A stretch of DNA of 64,000 nt from an uncultured Flavobacteriaceae bacterium (GCA_947493175.1 CANLQD010000003.1:744001-808000); one strand, 5' to 3'. Positions 37,284 to 48,025 are shown, numbered from the stretch's first letter. Numbers and translations are program-made. Notes: a model not told the origin generated them from the sequence alone.

Positions 37284-38627
37284 TTATGCTACTTTTCTAT
37301 TTTTTCCTGTCTTCATAAGACCGTCATAATGTCTATTCAATAAATAGGCATTTACCTGCTGAACCGTATCGATGGCGACACCGACCATAATCAGTAAGGA
37401 AGTACCTCCAAAGAATAGTGCCCATCCTGCTTGCACGTCCATCAACTTTACTACAACCGCGGGCAAAACTGCCAACAACGCCAAGAATATAGATCCCGGC
37501 AATGTAATCAGCGACATGATTTTATCTAAAAAATCACCTGTTTCCTTACCAGGTCGTATCCCGGGGATAAAACCACCGCTCCGCTTCAAATCATCGGCCA
37601 TTTTATTGGTAGGTACGGTAATCGCTGTATAGAAATACGTAAAAATGATAATCAGGAAGGCGAACAACAAGTTATAGGCCCATCCAAATATATCGCTAAA
37701 CTGCACCTGTATCCATTGTCCTGCAGACGTATCGTCAAACGCACTACCGATTAAGCCGGGTACGAACATAATTGCCTGCGCAAAGATAATCGGCATTACC
37801 CCGGATGCATTCAATTTTAGCGGGATGTATTGTCTAGATCCCATTACATTCTTTTCATAACCTCCTGATGCGGTTCTCCTAGCGTACTGAACAGGCACTT
37901 GTCTTGTCGCCATTACCAACAGCACACTTGCCAAGATTACCAAGAACCACAAAATAACCTCTATCAAGATGAACATCAACCCTCCGGTGTTATTGGCCGT
38001 TCTGGAAACAAACTCCTGAACAAAAGATTGCGGCATGGTCGCTATGATACCGATCATAATCAAAAGAGAGATACCGTTTCCGATTCCCTTATCGGTAATC
38101 TTTTCTCCCAACCACATGGCAAAAACACAACCGGTAACCAAGATAATGACGGCCGGCACCATGAAATCAAGTCCTTTACCCAATACAAAGGCACTATTCG
38201 GAACTCCAAATGCCTCAAGACCATAAAGATAGGCCGGTGCCTGAACGATACAGATTCCGATAGTGAGCCAACGGGTTATTTGATTAATGGTTTTTCTACC
38301 ACTCTCACCTTCTTTCTGTAATTTCTGAAGATAAGGAATTGCAATACCCATCAACTGCACTACAATAGAAGCGGATATATACGGCATTATCCCCAATGCG
38401 AAAACGGAGGCATTTGAAAAAGCCCCGCCGGTAAACGCATTCAAAAGACCAAAGATACCCTGATCGGTTCCGTCGACCAATGAGCCCAACTGATTGGAAT
38501 CGATACCTGGAAGCACTATCTGACACCCGAAACGGTATACCAACAACAATCCCAATGTGATGAGGATCCTATTTCTAAGCTCCTCGATTTTCCAAATATT
38601 GGATATGGTCTCAAAAAATTTCTTCAT
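37284..38627 (-). CDS. secY: Protein translocase subunit SecY
   Basis: 447 aa, ten predicted transmembrane helices. Channel-forming subunit of the Sec translocon that receives preproteins from SecA and SRP/ribosomes. Signature segments: PGIDSNQLGSLVDG, GISLLIMIGIIATMP, and GTSLLIMVGVAIDTVQQVNAYLLNRHYDG near the end. Typical place after rplO. Ffh (8678-10015) feeds the same pathway. Confidence 0.98.
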   Translation of the reverse strand: MKKFFETISNIWKIEELRNRILITLGLLLVYRFGCQIVLPGIDSNQLGSLVDGTDQGIFGLLNAFTGGAFSNASVFALGIMPYISASIVVQLMGIAIPYLQKLQKEGESGRKTINQITRWLTIGICIVQAPAYLYGLEAFGVPNSAFVLGKGLDFMVPAVIILVTGCVFAMWLGEKITDKGIGNGISLLIMIGIIATMPQSFVQEFVSRTANNTGGLMFILIEVILWFLVILASVLLVMATRQVPVQYARRTASGGYEKNVMGSRQYIPLKLNASGVMPIIFAQAIMFVPGLIGSAFDDTSAGQWIQVQFSDIFGWAYNLLFAFLIIIFTYFYTAITVPTNKMADDLKRSGGFIPGIRPGKETGDFLDKIMSLITLPGSIFLALLAVLPAVVVKLMDVQAGWALFFGGTSLLIMVGVAIDTVQQVNAYLLNRHYDGLMKTGKNRKVA

Positions 38628-38639
38628 GGTAATTTTTGC

Positions 38640-39092
38640 TTATAAACTTATTGCTTCTCCGCCAGCTGCTTCGATGGCCGCTTTAGCAGTTGCAGTAAAT
38701 TTATGTACTGTAACTTTTAAGGATGCCTTTAACTCGCCACCACCCAAAATCTTAACAAGGTCATTTTTGCGCGCTAATCTGTTTACTACCAAATCCTCAA
38801 AGGTAACCGTATCCTTTACCAATTTTTTATCGACCAACTCCTGAAGTTTGTCCAAATTGATCCCTTGGTAATCCTTACGATTAATATTCGTGAAACCAAA
38901 CTTGGGAACTCGTCTTTGTAACGGCATTTGCCCCCCTTCAAAACCAATCTTCTTGGAATATCCAGATCTTGACTTGGCCCCTTTGTGTCCGCGTGTCGCG
39001 GTACCACCTTTTCCGGACCCTTGTCCTCTACCTACTATTTTTCCTGCTCTGTTAACAGCGCCTTTTGCTGGTTTTAAACTACTTAAATCCAT
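38640..39092 (-). CDS. rplO: 50S ribosomal protein L15
   Basis: 150 aa. The N-terminal extension with GRGQGSGKGGTATRGHKGAKSRSG binds 23S rRNA, and GFEGGQMPLQRRVPKFGFTNINR and the C-terminal L18e-like fold follow. A late-assembly protein of the large subunit. Standard position between rpmD and secY. Confidence 0.98.
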   Translation of the reverse strand: MDLSSLKPAKGAVNRAGKIVGRGQGSGKGGTATRGHKGAKSRSGYSKKIGFEGGQMPLQRRVPKFGFTNINRKDYQGINLDKLQELVDKKLVKDTVTFEDLVVNRLARKNDLVKILGGGELKASLKVTVHKFTATAKAAIEAAGGEAISL

Positions 39093-39104
39093 TACCTTCT
39101 GATA

Positions 39105-39284
39105 TTAAGCTTCTTCAGTAGAAACTAAATGTTTAACTCTATCTATCATTCCAAGAATATTGGGGGTAGCATCGTGCTCTACCACCTGTCCTATTCTTTT
39201 TAAACCCAGTGCCTGCAAGGTTCTCTTCTGGTTCTGCAGCTTTTTGATACTACTACGGACTTGCTTTACTCTGATCTTTGCCAT
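39105..39284 (-). CDS. rpmD: 50S ribosomal protein L30
   Basis: 59 aa. Starts MAKIRVKQVRSSIKKLQNQK; IGQVVEHDATPNILGMIDRVKHLV completes the L30 fold. Stop at 39105-39107. Flanked by rpsE (upstream, 67 bases) and rplO (12 bases). Confidence 0.96.
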   Translation of the reverse strand: MAKIRVKQVRSSIKKLQNQKRTLQALGLKRIGQVVEHDATPNILGMIDRVKHLVSTEEA

Positions 39285-39351
39285 TTTTCCTTAGTATTTA
39301 GCAGGTAGCATTTAACTGAATACTACCTACTTTTTACTTTATACTATTACT

Positions 39352-39876
39352 TTATCCTTTAAAAACTTTTTCTAAAGAAACACCTCTTTGACGGGCGACC
39401 GTCCCAGCGTCCCTTAGCTGCAAAAGAGCATCAAAAGTAGCCTTTACAACGTTGTGTGGATTGGAAGACCCTTGAGACTTCGACAATACATCGTGAACAC
39501 CAACAGCTTCCAATACCGCTCTTACAGCACCTCCTGCGATAACTCCCGTACCATGCGATGCAGGTTGAATGTACACGCGGGCGCCACCAAATTTTCCTTT
39601 TTGCTCATGCGGAAGCGTATGTTTGTTCAAAGGAATTCGAATAAGGTTCTTTTTGGCATCTTCAATCGCCTTCGCGATAGCGGTCGCCACCTCTTTCGAT
39701 TTACCGAGACCATGACCTACTACACCATGCTCATCACCCACGACAACAATGGCGGAAAAACCAAAAGCTCTACCCCCCTTTGTTACTTTGGTCACACGCT
39801 GTACACCGACCAATTTGTCCTTTAACTCTAAACCACCCGGTTTTACAGTCTCTACGTTTTTATATTTCTGGTACAT
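39352..39876 (-). CDS. rpsE: 30S ribosomal protein S5
   Basis: 174 aa. Double-stranded-RNA-binding-like N-terminal domain ([41 protein letters not shown]) and C-terminal domain ([36 protein letters not shown]). Shapes the decoding region and mRNA entry. The GRAFGFSA loop matches the usual wild-type spectinomycin-sensitive form. Confidence 0.98.
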   Translation of the reverse strand: MYQKYKNVETVKPGGLELKDKLVGVQRVTKVTKGGRAFGFSAIVVVGDEHGVVGHGLGKSKEVATAIAKAIEDAKKNLIRIPLNKHTLPHEQKGKFGGARVYIQPASHGTGVIAGGAVRAVLEAVGVHDVLSKSQGSSNPHNVVKATFDALLQLRDAGTVARQRGVSLEKVFKG

Positions 39877-39885
39877 AAGTATTAT

Positions 39886-40242
39886 TTAGAATTCAAGTCC
39901 TGCTTCCCTAGCTCCATCGGCCAAAGCCTTCACCCGACCATGGTAAAGATTACCACCCCTGTCAAATGCGACTTTCCCGATTCCGGCCTTTTTGGCCTTC
40001 TCGGCAACCGCTTTCCCTACCAAAGTAGCGATTTCGGTCTTTGTTCCTTTTTCCTTGGCCAACTCCTTGTCCCTAGATGAAACCGCTATCAGGGTCTTGC
40101 CCTCGGTGTCATTGATGATCTGGGCATAGATTTCGCTATTGCTTCGGAAAATGGACAACCTTGGACGCGCTTCGGTACCAAAGGAAACTTTTCTTATCCT
40201 TTTTCTAATTCTAGATTTTCTTTGAATCTTTGACAATCCCAT
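39886..40242 (-). CDS. rplR: 50S ribosomal protein L18
   Basis: 118 aa. Basic N-terminus ([15 protein letters not shown]) followed by [25 protein letters not shown] and the C-terminal [28 protein letters not shown]. Binds 5S rRNA with L5 and L25. Nine bases before rpsE. Confidence 0.98.
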   Translation of the reverse strand: MGLSKIQRKSRIRKRIRKVSFGTEARPRLSIFRSNSEIYAQIINDTEGKTLIAVSSRDKELAKEKGTKTEIATLVGKAVAEKAKKAGIGKVAFDRGGNLYHGRVKALADGAREAGLEF

Positions 40243-40252
40243 ACTACTGTTA

Positions 40253-40795
40253 TTAAGCTGATTTACCTGCTTTTCTTCTCAATTGCTCGCCAACAAACTT
40301 GATACCTTTTCCTTTATATGGCTCAGGCTTACGGAACGAACGTATTTTGGCCGCTATCTGACCTACCAATTGCTTGTCGTGCGAGGTTAATTTTACGATT
40401 GGGTTTTTTCCCTTTTCGGATACTGTCTCTACCTTGACTTCAGGAGCAAGCTCGAAAACGATATTATGGGAAAAACCTAGCGCCAAATCTAACTTCTGCC
40501 CTTGGTGACTGGCCCGGTATCCTACCCCTACCAACTCCAATTCCTTTGACCATCCTTTGGACACTCCCTCTACCATGTTCAATACCAACGAGCGGTATAG
40601 ACCATGCTTGGCTTTATGTTCTTTCGAATCGGACGGTCTTGTTACCCAAGCCTGGCCATCTTCGACTTTGATAGACACTCCGGAGTACTCCTGAGTGAGC
40701 TCACCAAGCTTCCCCTTGACCGTGACTACATTATCTTTAACATCAATCGAAACACCTTCAGGAATCGCGATCGGATTATTACCTATTCTAGACAT
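40253..40795 (-). CDS. rplF: 50S ribosomal protein L6
   Basis: 180 aa with the duplicated L6 fold. N-terminal [19 protein letters not shown] and C-terminal signature [25 protein letters not shown]. Located near the sarcin-ricin loop and the factor-binding site where EF-G acts. Confidence 0.98.
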   Translation of the reverse strand: MSRIGNNPIAIPEGVSIDVKDNVVTVKGKLGELTQEYSGVSIKVEDGQAWVTRPSDSKEHKAKHGLYRSLVLNMVEGVSKGWSKELELVGVGYRASHQGQKLDLALGFSHNIVFELAPEVKVETVSEKGKNPIVKLTSHDKQLVGQIAAKIRSFRKPEPYKGKGIKFVGEQLRRKAGKSA

Positions 40796-40815
40796 TTTCT
40801 ACTACTTTCTTTCAA

Positions 40816-41214
40816 TTAGTATACGTAACACAATACCTCACCACCGACTTTATCCCTTTTGGCCTGCTTGCTGGTCATTACACCATGAGACGTAGAGACA
40901 ATGGCTATACCTAATCCGTTCAATACTCTAGGCAAAGTGTCAGAACCTGTATATTTTCGGAGCCCCGGCTTACTGACCCGCTGAATTTTTCTGATGACTG
41001 GCTCTTTGGTTACCTTATCATATTTTAAAGCGATCTTGATGGTTCCCTGTACCTTATCTTCTTCGAACCTGTAGCTTAAAATGTAGCCTTGATCGAACAA
41101 AATCTTTGTAATCTCTTTTTTGAGATTGGAAGCAGGAATCTCTACGACCCTGTGACCCGCCCTACTGGCGTTTCTAATCCTTGTTAAGTAATCTGCAATA
41201 GTATCTGTTACCAT
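40816..41214 (-). CDS. rpsH: 30S ribosomal protein S8
   Basis: 132 aa from ATG 41214 (MVTDTIADYLTRIRNASRAGH), the family start; eight upstream codons are open but not conserved. C-terminal STSHGVMTSKQAKRDKVGGEVLCYVY is typical. Binds 16S rRNA helix 21; in E. coli it represses the spc operon at the rplE leader. Confidence 0.97.
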   Translation of the reverse strand: MVTDTIADYLTRIRNASRAGHRVVEIPASNLKKEITKILFDQGYILSYRFEEDKVQGTIKIALKYDKVTKEPVIRKIQRVSKPGLRKYTGSDTLPRVLNGLGIAIVSTSHGVMTSKQAKRDKVGGEVLCYVY

Positions 41215-41262
41215 TTTTCTCTTATTATAACATCCCAAACAGGGGGATAACTTCTAAATTTA

Positions 41263-41532
41263 CTACCAGCTGGCTTTTTTTACTCCAGGAATCAATCCTT
41301 GATTGGCCATCTCTCTGAATTTTACCCTTGAGATACCGAAGGTTCTCATATACCCTCTTGGCCTACCGGTTAATTTGCAACGATTGTGCATGCGAATAGG
41401 GGAAGCATTCTTTGGAAGCTTCTGTAACGCCTCATAGTCGCCTGCTTCTTTCAGAGCTTTGCGTTTTTCAGCATATTTAGCAACTGTTTTTGCCCTTTTT
41501 CGCTCACGGGCTTTCATTGATTCCTTAGCCAT
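41263..41532 (-). CDS. rpsN: 30S ribosomal protein S14, long zinc-free form
   Basis: 89 aa. Long type without the CxxC pairs of the zinc-binding short form: [45 protein letters not shown] has a single Cys. Sits in the head of the small subunit. Two bases after rplE. Confidence 0.97.
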   Translation of the reverse strand: MAKESMKARERKRAKTVAKYAEKRKALKEAGDYEALQKLPKNASPIRMHNRCKLTGRPRGYMRTFGISRVKFREMANQGLIPGVKKASW

Positions 41533-41533
41533 A

Positions 41534-42085
41534 CTAGTTCTTTTTAAAGGGTAATCCCAATGCTGTTAATAATGATTTTGCTTCTTTATCGGTTTCAGCG
41601 GAAGTAACGAAAGTGATATCCATTCCACTGATTTTGTTAATCTTGTCAATATTTATCTCTGGAAAGATAATTTGCTCGGTAACACCAAGACTATAGTTTC
41701 CACGACCATCAAAACCGGTTGCCCGTATTCCTTGAAAATCCCGGACACGTGGTAGTGAACTGGTCACTAACCGATCAAGGAACTCATACATGCGTTCTCC
41801 ACGCAAGGTTACCTTGGCTCCTATCGGCATGCCCTTCCTCAATTTGAAGGCAGCTACATCTTTTTTAGACATAGTGGCAACGGCCCTTTGTCCTGTGATA
41901 TTGGTCAGCTCCTCCACAGCATGGTCGATTAGCTTTTTATCGGCAACAGCGGCACCCACGCCTCTACTTACCACAATTTTTTCCAATTTAGGAACCTGCA
42001 TTACGTTTTTGTAACCGAACTCCTGTTTGAGCGTATCGACGACACGGTCCTTATATTCTTGTTTCAATCTTGCTACGTATGCCAT
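41534..42085 (-). CDS. rplE: 50S ribosomal protein L5
   Basis: 183 aa. Motifs [25 protein letters not shown] and [26 protein letters not shown], then [27 protein letters not shown]. Binds 5S rRNA and forms an intersubunit bridge to S13. Two bases separate it from rplX. Confidence 0.98.
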   Translation of the reverse strand: MAYVARLKQEYKDRVVDTLKQEFGYKNVMQVPKLEKIVVSRGVGAAVADKKLIDHAVEELTNITGQRAVATMSKKDVAAFKLRKGMPIGAKVTLRGERMYEFLDRLVTSSLPRVRDFQGIRATGFDGRGNYSLGVTEQIIFPEINIDKINKISGMDITFVTSAETDKEAKSLLTALGLPFKKN

Positions 42086-42087
42086 AA

Positions 42088-42402
42088 CTAAATTACTTCG
42101 TTGGATTTTTTAGAAAACCGAACTTTCTTTCCGTCCCTTACCTCAAAACCGACCCGCGTTGTTTCGCCAGATTTGGCATCTATCAATGAGAGGTTCGAGA
42201 TATGTATCGGTGCTTCTTTTTTTACAATACCTCCTTGTGGATTGTTTGCGCTAGGTTTTTCATGTTTCGATACCATATTGACACCTTCAACAATGGCACG
42301 ATCACTCGTCTTATCAACATTCATAACCTTGCCTTCCGAACCTTTGTGGTCCCCAGCTATAACCCTTACGGTATCTCCTGTTCTTATTCTTAACTTTTTC
42401 AT
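42088..42402 (-). CDS. rplX: 50S ribosomal protein L24
   Basis: 104 aa. KOW motif near the N-terminus ([26 protein letters not shown]) followed by [34 protein letters not shown]. An initiator of large-subunit assembly. Eleven bases after rplN. Confidence 0.98.
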   Translation of the reverse strand: MKKLRIRTGDTVRVIAGDHKGSEGKVMNVDKTSDRAIVEGVNMVSKHEKPSANNPQGGIVKKEAPIHISNLSLIDAKSGETTRVGFEVRDGKKVRFSKKSNEVI

Positions 42403-42413
42403 TCTAAAAATGC

Positions 42414-42782
42414 TTATAGTACCTCAGGGGCCAATGATACAATCTTCATGAACTGCTTATCACGTAGTTCCCTTGCTACCGGGCCAAATACACGCGTACC
42501 CCTCATTTCACCTGTCGGATTCAATAACACACATGCATTGTCGTCGAAACGAATGTAAGAACCGTCCGGTCTTCTTACCTCCTTTTTTGTTCGCACAACT
42601 ACCGCCGTTGATACAGCACCCTTTTTAATACCTCCATTAGGGGTAGCTTCCTTAACGGTTACGACGATTTTATCACCAATCGAAGCATACCTCCTTTTCG
42701 TTCCTCCCAGGACACGAATGGTCAATACTTCTTTTGCTCCAGTATTGTCCGCTACCTTAAGTCTAGATTCTTGCTGTAACAT
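42414..42782 (-). CDS. rplN: 50S ribosomal protein L14
   Basis: 122 aa. Starts [64 protein letters not shown] is the C-terminal signature. Bridges to helix 44 of the small subunit and is the binding site for the silencing factor RsfS. Confidence 0.98.
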   Translation of the reverse strand: MLQQESRLKVADNTGAKEVLTIRVLGGTKRRYASIGDKIVVTVKEATPNGGIKKGAVSTAVVVRTKKEVRRPDGSYIRFDDNACVLLNPTGEMRGTRVFGPVARELRDKQFMKIVSLAPEVL

Positions 42783-42784
42783 AA

Positions 42785-43042
42785 TTATTTAGCTCTTTCT
42801 AAGATTTCTACTAACCTCCAACACTTTGTCTTACTCATCGGACGGGTCTCCATAATCTTTACGGTATCACCTTCCCTACAGTCGTTCTTTTCGTCGTGGG
42901 CGACATACTTCTTAGTCTTCAATACGAACTTACCGTACATAGGGTGTTTTACTCTTTTAACCTCGGAAACCACTATGGATTTCTCCATTTTGTTACTGGT
43001 CACAACACCGATTCTCTCTTTTCTTAAGTTTCTTTTTTCCAT
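42785..43042 (-). CDS. rpsQ: 30S ribosomal protein S17
   Basis: 85 aa OB-fold protein. [36 protein letters not shown] is the N-terminal half, and [25 protein letters not shown] the C-terminal end. Early 16S rRNA binder. Two bases before rplN. Confidence 0.98.
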   Translation of the reverse strand: MEKRNLRKERIGVVTSNKMEKSIVVSEVKRVKHPMYGKFVLKTKKYVAHDEKNDCREGDTVKIMETRPMSKTKCWRLVEILERAK

Positions 43043-43055
43043 AAAGCAGAACCAA

Positions 43056-43247
43056 TTATTGGTTTTCCCTTTTAGTTAATTCCGTTGCCAATCTCGCAGC
43101 AGTTCTTCTCACCTTGCGAATCTGAAGAGGATTCTCCAATGGCGTTACAAAATGTGCCATTTTCAAATCTGCATGCTGCTTTCTATACTCTGCAAGCTTT
43201 TCTCTAAGCTCTTCGATAGACAGTTCTTTTACTTCTTGTTTTTTCAT
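43056..43247 (-). CDS. rpmC: 50S ribosomal protein L29
   Basis: 63 aa, two long antiparallel helices. [28 protein letters not shown] is followed by [22 protein letters not shown]. It lies at the polypeptide tunnel exit next to L23, where SRP and trigger factor dock. Confidence 0.97.
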   Translation of the reverse strand: MKKQEVKELSIEELREKLAEYRKQHADLKMAHFVTPLENPLQIRKVRRTAARLATELTKRENQ

Positions 43248-43259
43248 GCTTCCTATCGA

Positions 43260-43685
43260 TTAATTTTGTTCTTCATAATCCCTTGCGACAATAAACTTGG
43301 TCTTAACGGGCAATTTCTGAGCCGCTAATCGCAAAGCTTCCTTCGCAACTTCCATGGGAACACCTGCTACCTCGAACATCACCCTTCCCGGTTTCACAAC
43401 GGCTACAAAATATTCCGGTGCACCCTTACCTTTACCCATACGTACCTCAAGAGGCTTTTTTGTAATGGGCTTGTCCGGAAATATCTTTATCCAAAGCTGA
43501 CCTTCCCTTTTCATATATCTTGTTGCCGCGATACGGGCTGCCTCAATTTGTCTAGAGGTAATGAACTTCGAATCCAAGGATTTTATGCCAAACATTCCGT
43601 TCGAAAGCTGATGCCCTCTTCCAGATAGGCCTTTCATACGGCCCTTTTGCATTTTGCGAAACTTGGTTCTTTTTGGCTGTAACAT
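43260..43685 (-). CDS. rplP: 50S ribosomal protein L16
   Basis: 141 aa. Begins [20 protein letters not shown]; the core [49 protein letters not shown] is conserved. Lies at the A-site tRNA corridor. The arginine hydroxylated by YcfD in some bacteria lies in the [23 protein letters not shown] stretch. Confidence 0.98.
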   Translation of the reverse strand: MLQPKRTKFRKMQKGRMKGLSGRGHQLSNGMFGIKSLDSKFITSRQIEAARIAATRYMKREGQLWIKIFPDKPITKKPLEVRMGKGKGAPEYFVAVVKPGRVMFEVAGVPMEVAKEALRLAAQKLPVKTKFIVARDYEEQN

Positions 43686-43704
43686 GTTACTGTCTCTTTA
43701 AATA

Positions 43705-44418
43705 TTACTTTCTACGACGCTTTCTTGGTCCGTCTTGCTTTCCTTTTCCACCAGATCCGGTAGACATACCCACTAGAGGGGAAAGCTCTCTTTTTCCGTA
43801 TACCTCGCCCTTCATAATCCACACCTTGATGCCCAATCGACCATAGGTGGTATGTGCCTCATGCAAAGCATAATCTATATCCGCCCTAAACGTAGAAAGC
43901 GGAATACGACCATCTTTATAGGATTCTGAACGTGCCATTTCAGCACCGTTCAAACGCCCTGATATTTGCACCTTGATTCCTTCTGCATTCATCCTCATTG
44001 CCGCTGCAATAGCCATTTTTATGGCACGTCTGAAGGAAATTCTACTTTCAATCTGTCTTGCGATACTGGCAGCTACCAAATTGGCCTCTACCTCTGGTCG
44101 TTTGATTTCATGAATGTTGATCTGAACTTCTTTATTGGTAATCTTTTTGAGCTCCTCTTTCAATTTATCGACCTCTTGCCCACCTTTACCAATGATAATA
44201 CCAGGCCTTGCCGTGGTCACGGTAACGGTAATCAACTTTAAAGTACGTTCTATAATTATTCTTGACACACTGGCCTTTGCCAAACGCGCATGAATATACT
44301 TTCTTATCTTATCGTCTTCAGCGAGCTTATCACCATAATCATTACCGCCATACCAGTTAGACTCCCATCCTCTGATGATTCCTAGACGATTTCCTATTGG
44401 ATTTGTTTTCTGTCCCAT
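43705..44418 (-). CDS. rpsC: 30S ribosomal protein S3
   Basis: 237 aa. N-terminal KH domain (about 40-110, with [18 protein letters not shown], the GxxG loop), then the C-terminal S3 domain ([37 protein letters not shown]). A lysine/arginine-rich tail ([12 protein letters not shown]). Part of the mRNA entry helicase site. Overlap-free, one base after rplV. Confidence 0.98.
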   Translation of the reverse strand: MGQKTNPIGNRLGIIRGWESNWYGGNDYGDKLAEDDKIRKYIHARLAKASVSRIIIERTLKLITVTVTTARPGIIIGKGGQEVDKLKEELKKITNKEVQINIHEIKRPEVEANLVAASIARQIESRISFRRAIKMAIAAAMRMNAEGIKVQISGRLNGAEMARSESYKDGRIPLSTFRADIDYALHEAHTTYGRLGIKVWIMKGEVYGKRELSPLVGMSTGSGGKGKQDGPRKRRRK

Positions 44419-44419
44419 T

Positions 44420-44827
44420 CTAGCTCTCTATATTATTGTTAGACCCCAAAACCAAGGTAACATGATTTGAACGTTTTCGAATTCTGTGCGCCCTTCCCTG
44501 GGGTGCAGGTCGTAGACGCTTTAGCATTGTACCACCATCTACCCGTATTTCTTTGACAAAAAGATCCGCATCCTCGATGTTGGCATCCTCGTTTTTTGCT
44601 TGCCAATTAGCGATAGCGGAAAGCAATAGCTTTTCCAACCTTCTGGAAGCTTCTTTAGAGTTAAACTTCAAAATCGCCAACGCCTTCTCCACTTGAACAC
44701 CGCGTATCAAATCTGCTACGATGCGCATTTTTCTAGGGGAAGTAGGACAATTATTCAATTTAGCAAAAGCAATCTGCTTTTTCTCCGCCTTTATTCTTTC
44801 GGCCATCTGTCTTTTTCGAACTCCCAT
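44420..44827 (-). CDS. rplV: 50S ribosomal protein L22
   Basis: 135 aa. [31 protein letters not shown] is the globular part; the beta-hairpin that reaches the exit tunnel is [33 protein letters not shown]. No macrolide-resistance-type deletion is seen in that hairpin. Confidence 0.98.
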   Translation of the reverse strand: MGVRKRQMAERIKAEKKQIAFAKLNNCPTSPRKMRIVADLIRGVQVEKALAILKFNSKEASRRLEKLLLSAIANWQAKNEDANIEDADLFVKEIRVDGGTMLKRLRPAPQGRAHRIRKRSNHVTLVLGSNNNIES

Positions 44828-44830
44828 AGC

Positions 44831-45109
44831 TTACTTTTTACCTTTATTTTTCGCACCGGCATGCCCTCTAAAGGAACGCGTTGGCGAAAATTCACCTAAT
44901 TTATGACCTACCATATTCTCGGTAATATACACAGGCACAAACTGCCTACCGTTATGCACGGCAATTGTAAAGCCTACAAAATCTGGTGTAATCATTGATG
45001 CTCTCGACCAAGTCTTGATCACCGTTTTCTTTCCGGACGAAGCTCCTTGCTGGATTTTCTTCTCCAAGCTATAATGAACGTAAGGTCCTTTTTTTAATGA
45101 ACGTGCCAT
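44831..45109 (-). CDS. rpsS: 30S ribosomal protein S19
   Basis: 92 aa. Begins [66 protein letters not shown] is the signature. Sits in the head of the small subunit and contacts S13. Three bases after it comes rplV. Confidence 0.98.
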   Translation of the reverse strand: MARSLKKGPYVHYSLEKKIQQGASSGKKTVIKTWSRASMITPDFVGFTIAVHNGRQFVPVYITENMVGHKLGEFSPTRSFRGHAGAKNKGKK

Positions 45110-45121
45110 TGCTTTCTAATT

Positions 45122-45946
45122 TTATTTCTTTCTACGTTCTATTATATATCTATTCGTGTTCTTGGTTTTAGAACGGGTTCTAAAGCCTTTTGCAGGAATT
45201 CCGTTTCTAGATCTTGGGTGACCTCCAGAAGCTCTACCTTCACCACCACCCATTGGGTGATCGACAGGGTTCATCGCTACTGGTCTTGTTCTAGGTCGTC
45301 GACCCAACCATCTGCTCCTACCGGCTTTGCCGGAAACCAACAATTGGTGATCTGAGTTGGAAACTGCCCCAATCGTTGCCAAACAACCCGAAAGAATAAG
45401 CCGTGTCTCACCAGAAGGCATTTTTACAGTAACAAACTTGCCATCTTTCGCCATTAACTGAGCAAAAGTTCCCGCACTTCGCGCCATTACCGCCCCCTGT
45501 CCTGGGCGCAATTCTATACATGAGATAATGGTACCCAAAGGAATCTCCGACAATGGCAGTGCATTTCCTATTTCTGGAGCTGCCGTACTACCAGCTACGA
45601 CCTGTTGCCCAACCTGCAAACCGTTTTGGGCGATGATATAGCGCTTTTCACCATCAGTATACTGAACCAATGCGATAAACGCAGTTCTGTTCGGATCATA
45701 CTGGATGGACACTACTGTGGCGGCCACATCTTTCTTATCTCTTTTGAAATCGATAATACGATAGCGCCTTTTATGACCTCCCCCTTTTTGGCGGACCGTC
45801 ATCTTACCTTGACTGTTTCTACCTCCAGACTTTTTTAACGGAGCAAGCAAGCTTTTCTCCGGCTTATCGGTAGTAATCGCGTCAAATCCGTTTACTACCC
45901 TAAAACGCTGTCCTGGAGTTACTGGTTTTAATTTTCTAACTGACAT
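45122..45946 (-). CDS. rplB: 50S ribosomal protein L2
   Basis: 274 aa. SH3-like and OB domains plus the C-terminal tail with [31 protein letters not shown], whose His corresponds to the conserved peptidyl-transferase-proximal histidine. Needed for subunit joining and peptidyl-transferase assembly. Nine bases before rplW's stop region. Confidence 0.98.
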   Translation of the reverse strand: MSVRKLKPVTPGQRFRVVNGFDAITTDKPEKSLLAPLKKSGGRNSQGKMTVRQKGGGHKRRYRIIDFKRDKKDVAATVVSIQYDPNRTAFIALVQYTDGEKRYIIAQNGLQVGQQVVAGSTAAPEIGNALPLSEIPLGTIISCIELRPGQGAVMARSAGTFAQLMAKDGKFVTVKMPSGETRLILSGCLATIGAVSNSDHQLLVSGKAGRSRWLGRRPRTRPVAMNPVDHPMGGGEGRASGGHPRSRNGIPAKGFRTRSKTKNTNRYIIERRKK

Positions 45947-45955
45947 TTGTTGTCT

Positions 45956-46246
45956 TTATAGATTACTGTAAAAATCAATAATATCTCCTTCAGCAACATC
46001 GACAATCGCCTTTTTAATGGCATTTGTCTTTCCGTGCTGCACCCCTGTTTTTGTAAAACGGGTCTTTCTTTCCGGACCATAATTCATGGTTCGAACCTTT
46101 TTTACAGAGACTCCGTAAGCAGCCTCTACCGCTTCCTTAATTTGAAGCTTATTAGCAGCCGTATCGACTACAAAACCATAACGATTGTACAACTCCCCTT
46201 GAGAAGTCATTTTTTCGGTAATAATTGGTTTTATCAACACACTCAT
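45956..46246 (-). CDS. rplW: 50S ribosomal protein L23
   Basis: 96 aa. Begins MSVLIKPIITEKMTSQGEL; the conserved loop VRTMNYGPERKTRF precedes a final strand. Docking platform for trigger factor and SRP at the tunnel exit. Between rplD and rplB as usual. Confidence 0.97.
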   Translation of the reverse strand: MSVLIKPIITEKMTSQGELYNRYGFVVDTAANKLQIKEAVEAAYGVSVKKVRTMNYGPERKTRFTKTGVQHGKTNAIKKAIVDVAEGDIIDFYSNL

Positions 46247-46253
46247 AATCTCT

Positions 46254-46883
46254 CTATTTTGTTAGGTTCGATTCCAGTCCTTCTAGAGAACCTTCAAGAA
46301 GCACAACACTGTTTGCATTCAAAATTTTGTAAGTGCTTAATTCTGAGCTTTTTACAACTTCAGAACGGCTCAAATTACGCGAAGCCAAATATACGCTATT
46401 ATTTGAATCGCCCAACACAAACAATGATTTTTTGTTTTCAAGGCCCAAAGACTTCAAAATTTGAACAAAATCCTTGGTCTTTGGCGTATCAAAATTAAAG
46501 TCTTCCAGAACAAAAATAGACTGCTCTTTAGACTTGATGCTCAACGCGGATTTTCGGGCCAAACGTTTTACGTTCTTGTTCAATTTTTGGGTATAGTCTT
46601 TTGGTCTCGGACCAAAAATTCTACCGCCTCCACGAAAAACCGGGGATTTAATACTACCTGCTCGGGCCGTACCGGTTCCCTTTTGCTTTTTAATCTTTCT
46701 GGTACTACCAGCAATCTCTCCTCTTTCTTTGGACTTATGTGTACCTTGACGCTGATGGGCCAAGTACTGTTTTACATCCAAATAAACGGCATGATTGTTC
46801 GGCTCTATTGCGAAAACAGCATCTGAAAGCTCTACTTTACGACCTGTTTCTTTTCCTTTGATATCTAATACTGCTACTTTCAT
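46254..46883 (-). CDS. rplD: 50S ribosomal protein L4
   Basis: 209 aa. Extended loop GEIAGSTRKIKKQKGTGTARAGSIKSPVFRGGGRIFGPRPKDY reaches into the tunnel; the remainder is a Rossmann-like domain. In E. coli L4 represses the S10 operon by attenuation. Its start overlaps the stop of rplC by one base. See the hairpin at 47567-47592 for a possible control element. Confidence 0.98.
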   Translation of the reverse strand: MKVAVLDIKGKETGRKVELSDAVFAIEPNNHAVYLDVKQYLAHQRQGTHKSKERGEIAGSTRKIKKQKGTGTARAGSIKSPVFRGGGRIFGPRPKDYTQKLNKNVKRLARKSALSIKSKEQSIFVLEDFNFDTPKTKDFVQILKSLGLENKKSLFVLGDSNNSVYLASRNLSRSEVVKSSELSTYKILNANSVVLLEGSLEGLESNLTK

Positions 46884-47500
46884 TACTTCTCAACAGTTAT
46901 GTAAGCGTTTTTATGTCCGGGAACACATCCCTTCACAACGATTAGGTTTTTTTCGGGCACTACTTTTAAAACCCTTAGGTTTTGCACAGTAACACGCTCG
47001 CCTCCCATTCGGCCAGCCATACGCATTCCCTTGAAAACTCTTGAAGGGTCAGATCCCGCACCAATGGAACCTGGTGCTCTTAATCTGTTATGCTGCCCAT
47101 GAGTAGATTGTCCGACACCGGCAAAACCATGTCTTTTAACCACTCCTTGAAAACCTTTTCCCTTGGATACTCCGACAACATCTACAAATTCACCTTCCGT
47201 AAAAATGTCGACACCTACGGTATCTCCCAATTTGTATTCTCCTTCAAACTCTTTGAACTCGACGACTTTTTTCTTGGGAGAAGTGCCTGCTTTTTTACTA
47301 TGGCCTAATTCGGCCTTGTTCGCACGCTTTTCTGCCTTGTCATCGAAACCAAGCTGAAGGGCACTGTACCCGTCTACCTCTTCGGTTCTGACTTGGGTAA
47401 CCACACATGGCCCTGCTTGAATGACGGTACAGGGAATGTTCTTCCCATTTTCGTCAAAAATGCTGGTCATGCCTACTTTTTTTCCTATTAACCCAGACAT
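46883..47500 (-). CDS. rplC: 50S ribosomal protein L3
   Basis: 205 aa. Begins [20 protein letters not shown]; the loop [33 protein letters not shown] approaches the peptidyl-transferase centre, and its Gln may be methylated by PrmB. The gap of 219 bases upstream, to rpsJ, is the largest inside the cluster. Confidence 0.98.
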   Translation of the reverse strand: MSGLIGKKVGMTSIFDENGKNIPCTVIQAGPCVVTQVRTEEVDGYSALQLGFDDKAEKRANKAELGHSKKAGTSPKKKVVEFKEFEGEYKLGDTVGVDIFTEGEFVDVVGVSKGKGFQGVVKRHGFAGVGQSTHGQHNRLRAPGSIGAGSDPSRVFKGMRMAGRMGGERVTVQNLRVLKVVPEKNLIVVKGCVPGHKNAYITVEK

Positions 47501-47566
47501 ACTATTATTGATTATTAATTATTAATGACGCTGTTGCGCCTTACTCTAAAATTTATTGCAAAAAAA

Positions 47567-47592
47567 CAGGGCAAAGAAATCATCCAGCCCTG
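47567..47592 (-). terminator. Terminator-like hairpin between rpsJ and rplC
   Basis: On the minus strand CAGGGC (47592-47587) pairs with GCCCTG (47572-47567) across a 14-base loop and is followed by seven U. It lies in the 219-base gap that separates rpsJ from rplC, after a second hairpin (CCAGC/GCTGG, 47645-47658). It could end transcripts after rpsJ in part (attenuator), or be a relic repeat. Stem of only six pairs, so activity is uncertain. Confidence 0.45.
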
Positions 47593-47719
47593 AATGTGTT
47601 CTTTTACCGTTTTTCCCTCGCACGCAGCTCAGGACATGTACATCCCAGCGAAGGCTGGAATCCTATTATTACCTATTGGTCAACCCAATAAGATTTCCCT
47701 GTCTTCACAGAAACTATAA

Positions 47720-48025
47720 CTATACCTTTATCTCTACTTCTACTCCACTGGGAAGCTCCAACTTCATAAGCGCATCAATGGTCTTGGAAGAAGAGCTATA
47801 AATATCCAACAGTCTTTTGTAGGAACTCAACTGAAACTGCTCCCTAGACTTTTTATTTACGTGTGGCGAACGCAACACGGTAAATATCTTCTTATGCGTT
47901 GGCAGGGGAATTGGCCCTGTAACCACCGCTCCTGTTGTCTTGACCGTTTTTACGATTTTCTCGGCAGACTTATCTACCAAATTGTGATCGTAAGACTTTA
48001 ATTTTATTCTAATTTTTTGACTCAT
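47720..48025 (-). CDS. rpsJ: 30S ribosomal protein S10
   Basis: 101 aa. Begins [20 protein letters not shown]; the loop [30 protein letters not shown] is the family mark. Also the partner of NusB in antitermination. Ten bases after fusA; the gene order fusA-rpsJ lacks tuf in between. Confidence 0.98.
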   Translation of the reverse strand: MSQKIRIKLKSYDHNLVDKSAEKIVKTVKTTGAVVTGPIPLPTHKKIFTVLRSPHVNKKSREQFQLSSYKRLLDIYSSSSKTIDALMKLELPSGVEVEIKV

